The notes under the pieces are model-generated. The model ran no database searches. It worked only from the letters and a program-made list of their open reading frames with translations, and was not told the origin of the DNA. Below, piece after piece: positions 1 to 9,293 of a stretch of DNA of 64,000 nt. A program made the translations under genes and the position numbers. The stretch is from Papiliotrema nemorosa (lineage: Eukaryota; Basidiomycota; Tremellomycetes; Tremellales; Rhynchogastremaceae). Each line of letters starts with the position of its first letter. Positions within the stretch are counted from its first letter, which is position 1. The stretch lies in assembly GCA_032158125.1 (NCBI GenBank), contig JASKOT010000001.1, forward strand, positions 1,302,001-1,366,000, in the 5' to 3' direction.

Positions 1-1314
1 TGTGGTTCGACGTCGGGGCGAGTTTATTGAGACCCAGAGTGCTCACCGCCAACTCGACGTACACCTATGACGAGAACACGTGAGTGACCTCCCGTATCAA
101 TACTGGTATCGAGCTGACACCAACCAGATCTGTGACAGTCAATGCTGTGGCAGAGACATCGTTGGCGCCTCCGCGGGCATCGGTCACGCTGGCAAGACGC
201 TTGTACTCTTTTACGACGGGGTTCATCAGTGAGCTCTCCACCTCTGCTTTCAGGCGACCAGCTGACTGGCAGCGTACAAGTCTGGCTTCTTCTCCATCGG
301 ACCATGGGGCGCATCCCTTCCTCCACAGGTCGCTCAGCTGGATCAATCAGCTCTGTCCATCGGCATGACCACTGCTCGCAGAGATGGTACCGGATGGACG
401 GCCCAGACCCAAGCTGGACTCATCAATTCCAACATCTCGTCCGACTGGTCGACCCGGGTACTTGGGCTGAGAATCAAGATTGGAGCGGAAGCCGGAGTAC
501 CACAAGGTGTATCAGGGTTCCTGGAAGCGGATGGAAAGGCGACGACGAATGTTCGAGCTGGATTTACCCTTCAAGCGTTCTACGGAGGCGGTATCACTGT
601 GCGATTACGGTGAGTCTGCGATCAGGCCATGGAAAACCCAAGCTGAGTCTACAGACTGTCTAGGCTAGGCCAGACCATCCGAGTGCCGATACTCCTCACG
701 CATGACTTGAACCCATATGTCTTGGCCGGAGCGACATTGATACCCGCAGCGAGCTATCTCGCCCTGTATCAATTCGTCATCCAGCCTCGAAAGAAGAGGA
801 AGCTGGCGCAGTGAGTCAAATATTAGCACCTGCTGGCAATTTCTCCGTGCTGATATGCAGACGCGTGGAGGAGCTGCGCAAGGACCACGCCGAGCACATT
901 GCGCAGAAAAAGGCTGAAGCGCAAGAAGCTCTGCTCGTGCTAGAACGACCTACTGCCCAGAAGGCCGCAGCCGAGAAAGAGAAACACGGTTTGGTCATCC
1001 TCTCCGCACATTACGGTCGCGCAGACGCCTTCACAGATCGAGGGATGAAATCGCAGCCTTCTTCTCCCGATGGGGCAGAAGACGAATCATACATCGACGT
1101 GACCATCCCGATCCAGGCGCTGGTGAATGATGGGAAACTGGTCATTCCCTCTGGTCGAGCCAAATACAATCTACTTGGATTCTGGGATCCTTGTATAGGC
1201 GAAGGTAAGAAGTTGAGAGTGAGGTATCTCTTCAAGGATGTCTTGCATCAGGTCACGGTGGATGATCTGGGAGCATTGAGGCTGCCTCTGAAGGGTGAGT
1301 GGCAGTGGCGGTGA
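1..1314 (+). CDS. DNAJC11: DNAJC11-like J-protein, C-terminal part (5' end outside window)
   Basis: Partial gene cut by the left edge; the J domain would lie upstream. Splicing exons of about 1-79, 128-228, 273-609, 664-810 and 861-1314 gives one continuous frame. The conserved block SAHYGR and the terminal VTIPIQALV...LLGFWDPCIGEGK...YLFKDVLHQV...LRLPLK are the hallmarks of the DUF3395 (DNAJC11_C) domain. A hydrophobic stretch (YVLAGATLIPAASYLALYQF) precedes a basic/coiled-coil segment rich in K, E and A. Animal DNAJC11 works in mitochondria with the MICOS/SAM cristae-organising complex; the same role here is inference. The 44-base intron 229-272 uses a CTGAC branch point 5 bases before its AG. 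The end is uncertain: the frame stops at 1314 just after LPLKGEWQWR, but a GTGAGT at 1296 could be spliced to a further exon near 1350. Confidence 0.85.
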
Positions 1315-1644
1315 TGGAGCTAACGACTAGCGCATGTGTTGGAACAGTAGGAGCATCACCATTCATCTTGTCATGGCATCTACGTATACACTGCATGCAT
1401 CTACCCTCACTCGTTGCTCTTCCGCCTTTGTCTCCTCTGCAAGACCTGGCGAGGACGTGCAAGGTCACGGTGCAGGACATGTCCTCGGGTGACTGTGAAT
1501 CTGACATCATCTCGCGTCCTTTGATTCTGAGGTCTTCATCTGCTCAATCATCTTACATTTGCATACAACAAACAGCCCCAGCGCATCAACACAGGCGCAG
1601 AACGGTCAGATCAATACCAAACGGCATAGAATAGACCTAGCAGT
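1315..1644. other. Intergenic region between DNAJC11-like gene and SUR7/PalI-like gene
   Basis: About 330 bases holding the 3' UTR of the first gene (or a possible last exon near 1350) and the leader of the next. I see no clear TATA box or further gene. Confidence 0.4.
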
Positions 1645-3025
1645 ATGCCAGTGAGGCACGTCCATGGGAATGGGGAACACCCAACATTGAAGCGATACAA
1701 ACATTCTCTCCGGAAAGCACCTTATCTCGTCTCCCTCATCTTCTTACTCCTCGCGACGACCTTTACCTTGCTCAACATCTATGTGAGCTCCCACATGATC
1801 TCTCGATGTTACTGCAAGCTGATGCAGTAGGTCCCGGATTTGGTGGATGTGTTGGTGAAAGCGCCAGGACCATTGGAATTCGAGACGAGGTGAGTTGTCA
1901 CCCTCCGATCCCATTGTGATGACTCTCATATCCTCTTCTCTTCCTACCTCCTAGAAGCCTGTATCGAAGAGCCGCCAGCTGACTTGGCAGATACGGGTTG
2001 TATAAAAGGTCAATCGGCAACAACCAACTACGATAATGTGTGCTGACTGATCTTAGATGTGTGCGAAAGACCCCTCTACCTCAGGAATTCTTACGACCAT
2101 CTCAACCCCTTCCTGATCCGTTTTTCGCGTCTTTCAGTCGAGCGCCCGAGGTTGAGCTTGTCACTTTGAAGGATCCGGCGAAAGAGGGAGAATGGGTCTG
2201 CCAGGACTTTCCCACTAGGTCAGTTTGGCTACAAGTTAATGCCCTCGACACGCTCAGACCATGAGGACGTGCGCCCTTGACCTAAATCTTGAAGATCTTG
2301 TGATGGTTGCTGACGCTACAGGTCTGAATGTCAAGAGTTTGGCGAGAAGTTCTGCGTCCTCTGGTCAACTTCAGGCTATGCGGCTCAACTCTCCCTTGTC
2401 CCCTGCCTGGTCTCCCTCTTCTCCCTCCTCTTCATCTTCCTACACCGGGGACAAAGGACAGCGAGGGCAAGGGCGAGGAGGCAGCAATGGAAGTTGGTCT
2501 CGGGGACAATGCTCATTCATTGCCTGCTTCAAATCTTGTCGATTGCTTTGATCTTGCATGTGTTCAGGACAGATGAGAGGTTTGCAGTCAAGGGTGCTAG
2601 ACTTGGTATGTCCACCTTCATACTCAATGTTCTGGACGAGACGAGCTCACAAGCAGACAAGTCTTTCATCTTTGGTGTGGTGTCTGCCGTCGTTTCCGCT
2701 TCCGTGGCAGTCGGACTCACTTACGCCGGTATCCAAGCTCGTACGTCCATAATGGCCCTCTGAAAGCAGAGCTGACCAGTCAGGAAAAGGCAAACCTTGG
2801 GCCGCAGGAGTTTCAGCCCGCAAAGCACGTCGACATCGCCGAACGCGATCAGGCCGGGTGGTCCCTGTACCTGTTGGACAACCGATTCCGCCAGATCAAA
2901 GAGTCACTGTTGGAGAAGTCGAAGCGCTTGTCGGGAGGGAAGAAGCAGTGGATGAGCGCACGGCTCTATTGGCCGGGGTGAATGATGAGCCCGCTGGAGG
3001 GGGAAGTGCCAGAGCTACTGATTAG
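1645..3025 (+). CDS. SUR7/PalI-type four-transmembrane protein
   Basis: Spliced product: a short basic N-terminus, a first membrane helix (APYLVSLIFLLLATTFTLLN), an extracellular loop with the signature YGLYKRC, then a Cys-containing FCVLWST segment leading into three more helices (AQLSLVPCLVSLFSLLFIFL; GTMLIHCLLQILSIALILHV; FIFGVVSAVVSASVAVGLTY) and a basic, proline-containing cytosolic tail. The GLYxxC motif in loop 1 and the four helices fit the claudin-like SUR7/PalI superfamily, whose members act at eisosomes or in ambient pH sensing at the plasma membrane; which branch this belongs to is not clear. Apparent introns: 1783-1830, from about 1890, about 2012-2056, 2219-2321, 2606-2656 and one near 2742. 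The first uses acceptor CAGTAG because the earlier CAG would leave a stop. Confidence 0.6.
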
Positions 3026-3521
3026 ACTGCAGTCACATCGTTACCCGAAATGTCCGATAGATGTCGTTGTTATACCTTCTGACTGGCCCAGCGCTGACGC
3101 ACTGATAGACATGACCTGACGCATACGGGACCGGAAAGAGACGGGCTCACTATGGCTTCGCTAGGGAAGACCCTCAGCATACTTCCAGCTCGTTCCGTCG
3201 GCTCGAAAGCTGTTCCATCATCTCAGGGTACCCGCAGCGGACGTCGCTGACCATCCTTTCATGCATCAATCATTTACCTCCTCGAAACGCACGTTAGCGA
3301 GTTCTCAGGTGTGAAGACCCGTCCCTGACGGAGGTTGATCTTTTCGGAAGACATTGCTTCCTGGACGCTCGATGAGCACACACACGAATTGATATATATG
3401 TACTACTTCCGCGGACTGCACCAGCTTCGTTCGCCCACTTCATCACGGTTCACCAACGACCCTAGCTAAATCACTTTCATCCTTTTTCGATTATCGCCAC
3501 TTTTCCACAGCCACCACGAAC
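3026..3521 (+). promoter_or_regulatory. Promoter region of small orphan gene at 3522
   Basis: 496 bases without a gene. It contains ATCCTTTCATGC at 3253-3264, a form of the element found upstream of the other small orphan genes (compare ATCCTTTCATGC at 41074), and a TATA-like GATATATATG at 3391-3400, about 125 bases before the start codon. The leader is C/T rich. Confidence 0.5.
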
Positions 3522-3884
3522 ATGTCTCAAAGCAAGTATGAAGACGGACGTTATTACAAGGTAGACACTTCGTCAAGAGCCTCGATCGCTACAACCGCTA
3601 CACCACATGCAAGTGGCTCAACGGAACAATCTTCCGGCTTCACTCAGCTCCGTCCACCTTCTGAAGTGGCTGCTGAACATCGGCGAGCCCACAAAAGCAC
3701 TTCCTTTTTCGGGCTCTCCGAGTTCTAGGCTCAGACCGCTGTTGACAACTATCGAGTCAACTTCTTCACCGCTCAAAACTCCGAGAGCATCCTTTCCAAG
3801 ATGGACAGGATCATCGACTTGTTGGAACCGATCTCCAAGGCGATCACAGCTCGACAAGAATCGACAAGCTCTCCAGGCGAGTAG
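3522..3884 (+). CDS. Small orphan protein with an in-frame TAG between two coherent halves
   Basis: The ATG (context gaacATGtctc) opens a 68-codon frame that ends in TAG at 3726-3728. The same frame continues without a gap for 51 more codons (starting AQTAVDNYRVNFFTAQ, containing the amphipathic SILSKMDRIIDLLEPI) to a TAG at 3882-3884. The downstream half looks like real coding sequence and lines up with the C-terminal half of the neighbour at 4641 (AQDQYAAQ...SLLKEIRDEL; tail SSTDE against SSPGE). Options are a 63-base intron 3666-3728 (GTGGCT donor, no good branch point near the acceptor), stop readthrough, or a nonsense mutation. No known domain; function unknown. TATA box at 3391. Confidence 0.5.
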
Positions 3885-4640
3885 TTTGACCCGGGTAGAT
3901 CGCTTCAGGAGGAAGTGTCGACTTGTTCAGGGCACATTTGTTGGAGATGCGACGGTGCAAGAGGTATAGTGGGCAAGTGTGGTGCTTGTAGACGATGACG
4001 GTCCTCGGCGAGCTGTCGTATGCAGATGTGGCATAGCCTACTGATAGTTTTCGTCTTGAGGAATACTGTTCAGGTCCTCACCCATACTCGCACCCCAAAA
4101 CGATGGTGAGTCTCATGATCTACGTAGAAGATGCTACAGGATGAAAATCTGCTCTCTTCACGTTTCAAGGGGGTAAACGAGCCATATTTGATGAGGATCT
4201 AAAAGGGGGAAGCCAGACGCAGGACGCAAGCAATCAGAAGCTGGTCGAGAATTCTTCGTCTTCGGTGAGAGACGTCTCGCCGGGATGATCGTAGACGCTT
4301 TCGATCATGTCGAATCTTTCCGGATGATCTACTGATGCGTCGAAGCAAGCAAGCATCCCATCTCTCCCTTTCTAGTAGAGCTCATGAGCACAAAATTAAA
4401 AGGAGGCAGATGAAAAAAGTCATGATCGAAGCTTACTAGATGATCCTTTCCTTTCTTCCGGGGTGTGGTATGATAGAGAGACGACAATGCCTTGCCATGC
4501 CTCCTGGGAGATATAAAGCGCATCTCTGCTCCCTCTTCTGCCCCATCTTTTTATCAACGTTACTCGTCAGCTCGAAGTACAGTATCGCTGCTGAACCTTC
4601 CATCCAATAACATCATCCACCGATAACTTTTACAGCAATC
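3885..4640 (+). promoter_or_regulatory. Intergenic region and TATA promoter of small gene at 4641
   Basis: 756 bases. The first half holds 3' UTR-like sequence with no convincing ORF. The second half has GATCCTTTCC at about 4441-4450 (reverse form of the AAAGGATC element), a clear TATA box GATATAAAG at 4510-4518, 120 bases before the ATG, and GTACAGTAT at about 4577, an 8-mer that recurs before the orphan gene at 57771. Confidence 0.5.
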
Positions 4641-5003
4641 ATGTCTGCTTTTTCTAATAACGATGCCGACACCGCCACTCTGGCTCCGACTCGAGCAGCG
4701 TCCACTTTCGAAGACTTTGTCAGCGCTGTCTCAAGATACAGCATCTCGGATCTACTCCCTTCCCGCGCTCCCTCGCAACACTCCAAAGAGTACGAAGGAT
4801 ATAGTTACTCAAACAGAAACATGGAGCACATTTACCGGCCGCACATGGCTCGTCTCGCTCAAGACCAGTATGCGGCGCAGTGTCTCTCTCTGAAAGGTAT
4901 GGAAGCGTTTCTTGCCTCTCAACAGGAGACTCAATCCCTCCTGAAAGAGATCCGGGATGAACTCAGATCTTCGCGGGGTCAGACCTCATCCACGGACGAG
5001 TAA
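4641..5003 (+). CDS. Small orphan protein, 120 aa, intronless
   Basis: A single open frame from ATG (context acagcaatcATG) to TAA, behind a well-placed TATA box. The N-terminus is Ser/Thr/Ala rich and probably disordered; the second half is helical with a Tyr/Arg/Gln-rich block and an amphipathic end (TQSLLKEIRDELRSS). There is no signal peptide or membrane segment. Its C-terminal half resembles that of the broken gene just upstream, so the two may be diverged tandem copies. I do not recognise a family. One of several TATA-driven orphan genes in this window. Confidence 0.6.
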   Translation: MSAFSNNDADTATLAPTRAASTFEDFVSAVSRYSISDLLPSRAPSQHSKEYEGYSYSNRNMEHIYRPHMARLAQDQYAAQCLSLKGMEAFLASQQETQSLLKEIRDELRSSRGQTSSTDE

Positions 5004-5869
5004 CCTTGTTCTTCATCGCCCGGCGGTGGCGATCTTGATATGGATGCAAGCTGGCAATAGTATGTTGCAGACGAGCGGCGGTTAACCCATGAGAGTACAG
5101 TATGGTGTGACGAAGGATGCATTTGTGTGATGCTGTAGATAGTGCGAGTTGTATGGGACAACGTCAGACTCCTCAGAAATGTCCGGGTGTAATTCTCAAA
5201 GTACAATTTTGTTCTACAATGTCGCTCCTTCTGTGTGAATTCACGAATGTTGAAAATGTCTAGCTCCAGTAGCAGGATGTGGGCAGACGTGAAATGCTAT
5301 AAGATCCAGTATGTATATGTCGTTGCTCACGTGCTGCCCGCTTGGTACTGTAGCCCGTTCCTCTTCCTGCCCCAGCCCTGTATACTGTTGCCCTGCTCCG
5401 CCCAGACTGTACAGACCTCTACTCAGACCTGTTACGAGGACAACATTTCGTACAAGCGGGCGATGGATGATAGAGTGGTCACCTTTCCAAAAAAGCCCCG
5501 TGCGCTGTGCACCACGTCGCGTTGCCAAAGCGCAAAAGTAGCCTACGCGCTGCGCATCTATGTTACACATGGTAGCTGTCAGTCTCAAAATCTGTCGAGG
5601 GGTTTCTGCCATGGGGGAAAGCTCTCATCGTTGAAACCTGCATGTCCAGGTGATCCTTTCTCCTCATGTCAACTTCCATGTGCTACTATTGCTTCTTGAC
5701 TTTTCCACCCCAAGCCGCATAAGACCAAACGTGCTTACTCACCATTTTTGCAGGCGATACTTTTCCCATTTCCCCTTGGGTTACACATACATGCTTTTAA
5801 CCCCTAGTATAAGACCCAATCCCAATTTTTGAACAACCACAAGATCGTGCATCAGATCTTCACTCAATC
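5004..5869 (+). promoter_or_regulatory. Intergenic region and TATA promoter of gene at 5870
   Basis: 866 bases. ORFs on both strands at 5235-5700 lie over each other and look like chance. Near the gene there is GATCCTTTCTCC at about 5650, two CCCCT motifs (about 5772 and 5801) and a TATA box AGTATAAGAC at 5806-5815, 55-60 bases before the ATG. Confidence 0.45.
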
Positions 5870-6613
5870 ATGTCGCAAGTCTCCAGCCTCGATGACCCAC
5901 CATCGAGCGCAGGCTCGAGGGTTCAAGATACAGCGGCCCTGACTCGATACGTCTCCACCAAGGGGCTCAGCCAGAAATTCAAGGAAGACCTCGAGTTTGT
6001 TCTGGAGTATTTCGAGAACCAGAGTGGATGGTCCGGAATGGCATACGATCTCGGTCTCGAGGACGGAAGCTACCGCAGAATTCATACTGCCGTGCTGAAG
6101 TTGTACACTTGCAATGAGGAGAATGAAGTCCCTTGGTTTATCCAAGCAAACAGAACGGACCCCAAATTGCTGTATCCCACTCAGCACGAGCTTCAAGCGC
6201 TCAAATGCACAACCTTTGAAGGCAGCAGGTTACGTTCAATGCTCGATAAGCTGGACGCGGTAATCTACTCGCATCCCTCGCCTGACCCGTTCAGTGATCC
6301 TCCATCACCTACGGGCTCGGACGACTCATCCCTCGACAACTCACAATTGGCATTGGTGTTGAGCAATACGGGCCGCATGTTTCAGCGGGCCTTGGCAAAT
6401 CTCCCAGGAGGTGTTGACTTCCAAACCAGGATGGGTCTATCAGACTTGCGGAAATCGAAGCTCGCCCGATCTTTGACTGAGACTTCGGATTCGAGCGGAG
6501 AGCCGAAAGACGTGCAGCGATCTGTCGAGAATCTGAGCCAATTTGTCAGATGTGTCACCACGGTCTTGTCGGGTACGCCATTGGAGTTCAATGATGAAGG
6601 AGACATTGTATAA
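5870..6613 (+). CDS. Orphan protein, 247 aa, intronless
   Basis: Open frame from ATG (context caatcATGtcg) to TAA behind a TATA box. The N-terminal two thirds look folded and helical with aromatic and Cys residues (DLEFVLEYFENQSGW, AVLKLYTC, EVPWFIQANR). A Ser/Pro/Asp linker follows (about residues 135-160), then helical segments and an acidic end (EFNDEGDIV). There is no signal peptide, membrane segment or known motif. It sits between the small orphan pair and a PP2C phosphatase and shares their promoter style. It could be an intracellular lineage-specific protein; no function can be assigned. Confidence 0.6.
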   Translation: MSQVSSLDDPPSSAGSRVQDTAALTRYVSTKGLSQKFKEDLEFVLEYFENQSGWSGMAYDLGLEDGSYRRIHTAVLKLYTCNEENEVPWFIQANRTDPKLLYPTQHELQALKCTTFEGSRLRSMLDKLDAVIYSHPSPDPFSDPPSPTGSDDSSLDNSQLALVLSNTGRMFQRALANLPGGVDFQTRMGLSDLRKSKLARSLTETSDSSGEPKDVQRSVENLSQFVRCVTTVLSGTPLEFNDEGDIV

Positions 6614-6898
6614 TCTGCTCAGGATCACTGTAATTGTGTCCAGTAAGGAGTCTGCGTGGAGAGTCGGTAGGATTATGGATGTTGGATGCACAGAGTAAAC
6701 CCCCGCTCTCGCTGCCCCTGAAGACGGGGGCCACTGAATGCTTATCTCCTCACACGTCTCCGAGAATAGCATTTCCTGCTGAAGGTCTAACTCAACTCGT
6801 CGCATTGGACGTGACCAATACTGTGACCTTGCCCAGCCGAGGAGGGGTTGAAACCATGACATTCACCATTCACTCATTCGCGCTGTGCACCATCGCAG

Positions 6899-8237
6899 AT
6901 GACTGAATTCCTCTGCGATAATCCTCATCTCCAGGGGGTTTACCCCTTCAACTGGATCGAACCGCCTTGTCCCTATAAACTGCTCGAGGAGAGCGAGATT
7001 CAAGCTCGACTGGATAGCTATGAGATAAGGGACTTGCCGCAGGGAGTGAACAAGCGGTTGGATGGAATCAAGTTTCAGCCGTATCCTACGGAAGAAAGCG
7101 TGCGATGACCGACTCAACTCCCCAAGATGGTGCGCTGACAACCCAGCCCAACGAAGATGAATACCATGTATCGGTCATTCCCCTCTCAACTGCCCAAGCC
7201 TCGGGGAATCTGTTCATCCTGCTCGATGGACATGCCGGTCCCCATACTTCTGCACACGCCAGAACACACCTACCCCCGATCATCACGTCAAAGCTGCAGG
7301 AGCTACCGGCAACAGCTTGGACCGAGAGATCGTCGGATGATGCTGTAGCTCAATGCTTAACTCGGTCTATTTTGGAGTACGATAAATCCCTCGAACAAGC
7401 CTTTATTGCAGCACTACCATCGACAGACCAGCTCGCCGGGATGTCCCAAACGGCTGTCGAAGCTATCTTTGATGATCCTGAACGGCTCATAGCCCTGCAG
7501 AGATACGTATGCGGCTCGACGGCTTTAGTGGTGCTGCAGGTAGGGAAAGATATTTGGACGGCCACAGTTGGCGACTGTGAAGCGATCCTCGGACACAAGG
7601 AAGATGATGGGAGCTGGGGAATGATACCGCTTCACGGAGGACCACACAACACGCGCGTCAATCCGAAGGAGAAGGACATTGTGTCCGAGGGACATCCGGG
7701 TGAAGAGGTCATTGTCAAAAATAGGGTGCTAGACTCGATAGCGGTGACAAGAGGTGAGATCACACCATACATTCAACAGAGTCAAGTGTCCCTTGCTCAC
7801 GATCAGCACTCGGAGATGGGACATTCAAGCTACCCAAGCTGTACCTCGAAAAGGTCATTCAGCATATGCCTATACGGACGAAAAAGAAGGTCGAGGCACT
7901 TCTTCAAGTGTATAAGACTCCGCCGTATCTTTCCGCAAAAGCCGATACGCGGTATCATCGAGTACCAAACGGCGAGGCATTCCTTCTCATCACTACCGAT
8001 GGCCTCGAGAATCCGGAACATCCAGATCAGAGCGAAAACGCTCAGGAGAAATCATGGGCAAAGACTGTCGGACAAATGCTGGATGAGGGAGAGAAGTCTA
8101 ATCTTGCGACGGGGCTTTTACGTCGATTGTGGGGGTATGGCGAAGATGGTCTGCATCGCGCTTCCGCTTTTCTTGGCCTTGACTACCCCGAAGGGCATTA
8201 TCAGGATGACACTACGGTGTTGATCACCGTACTTTAG
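6899..8237 (+). CDS. PP2C-type protein phosphatase, pyruvate dehydrogenase phosphatase-like
   Basis: Splicing out 7101-7147 (47 bases, GCTGAC branch point) and about 7756-7808 gives a continuous PP2C. Motifs in order: NEDEYHV, NLFILLDGHAGPH (metal-binding DGH), CGSTALVVLQV, TATVGDCEAIL, SIAVTRALGDGTFKLP, PPYLSAKADTRYHRV, FLLITTDGLE and the terminal QDDTTVLITVL. The ALGDxxFK and PPYLxAxxxxxYH elements point to the PDP branch (PDP1/2, Ptc5-like), Mn/Mg-dependent Ser/Thr phosphatases that in mitochondria reactivate pyruvate dehydrogenase. I see no clear presequence, so location is open. The start at 6899 is in a weak context and overlaps an upstream 16-codon ORF with a strong ACCATG start at about 6855. 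A second gene of this type lies at 47718. Confidence 0.8.
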
Positions 8238-8563
8238 GTTCTGGATTGCACGATGCACAAGTGAACAGCCTCGACCAAAACTTCTGCCCCGGAATAGTGC
8301 GCGCTTGGCAATGAGTCTAGCGCATGGGCAGGGAACGAGCAGAAAGGATCGATGAGTCACTTGCATCTTCACCATGTTGAACGAACATCCCTCCTTTCAC
8401 CGACTCATAAGAGCCGCCCTCCGCTCTCCGGTGTGAGAGACTTATAAGCACGAATTATCATCGAGAGATAGTCTTCCCACAACTGCCTCCCCCTCAAAGC
8501 CCTATCTGACAACACCCAAACGCGTCGATACTCACCTGGAAGAACAACTCCGCACACCACACC
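8238..8563 (+). promoter_or_regulatory. TATA promoter of small gene at 8564
   Basis: 326 bases. AGAAAGGATCGATG at 8341-8354 matches the 11-base core AAAGGATCGAT seen at 57531, and a palindromic TATA box CTTATAAG lies at 8441-8448, about 115 bases before the ATG. The leader is C/A rich. Confidence 0.5.
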
Positions 8564-9037
8564 ATGTCAAGTGCATCGAAATCGCTTGCCGCTGATTTGC
8601 CTCTTCGACCCCTGGAAGAGAGATTGCACGAAGACGACAAGCATGACTCCGAGACTTTGGACACGCTTCTCAGCCAGGTAAATAGCCATTTAATCCTCGC
8701 CAAGCTGTTTGACATCGACGAAAAGACGGCATGGGATCTACAGGATGACATCAAATCTCTTCTCGAACGCCGCATCCCAGCCTCTCACAGTGGAGCCAGC
8801 GGAGCGACTGATCCGGCAGTACTCACCTACAAGGAGATCTCCCGAGTTCTTGGCAAATCGATGGGTTTGTTGAAGGCGGCACTCGAAAATCTCGAGGAAT
8901 GGTCACCCCAAAAACGTGAACAGCTCTTCAATCTTTTCAATTCAACTCTCGGAAGATCCGTTGAAGAAAATTATCAGGCAGAGACTGTGACCACGGAGCA
9001 ACTGTCAGATCAGGTTAATAAGGTTGCGACATTATAA
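8564..9037 (+). CDS. Small orphan protein, 157 aa, helical, intronless
   Basis: Open frame from ATG (context caccATGtc, good) to TAA. It is almost entirely helical and acidic, with regular leucines (ETLDTLLSQVNSHLILAKLF, DLQDDIKSLLERR, GKSMGLLKAALENLEEW, REQLFNLFNSTLG) that suggest a small helical bundle or oligomerising domain. There is no signal peptide, membrane segment or recognised motif. The upstream TATA and AAAGGATCGAT element link it to the other orphan genes. Function unknown. Confidence 0.6.
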   Translation: MSSASKSLAADLPLRPLEERLHEDDKHDSETLDTLLSQVNSHLILAKLFDIDEKTAWDLQDDIKSLLERRIPASHSGASGATDPAVLTYKEISRVLGKSMGLLKAALENLEEWSPQKREQLFNLFNSTLGRSVEENYQAETVTTEQLSDQVNKVATL

Positions 9038-9293
9038 GCATCAATGAAGAGGGAGGAATCGTCTACCATCATGTGCGATAGGCAGTGGACCTGTTACAGG
9101 TCAGCGCAGCTTTATGATCGGATAGATACAGTCCCAAGGGGTATATGCATCGAGGATTATCCTTGCCAGTCGTGTCCTCAAAGAGTGTGTATCACGTGAT
9201 TCAGCGTCGCGTCGAGTGGAATGTTGATTTCATGGACCCCCTTTCAACCACCAGCATTCAACGACCAACCATACATCAACCAATCTGGACAGG

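Noticed and set aside
5235..5700. Overlapping ORFs of 123-154 codons on both strands
   Set aside because: Mutually overlapping, no domain-like sequence, no clear promoter; fits chance in a GC-balanced gap.
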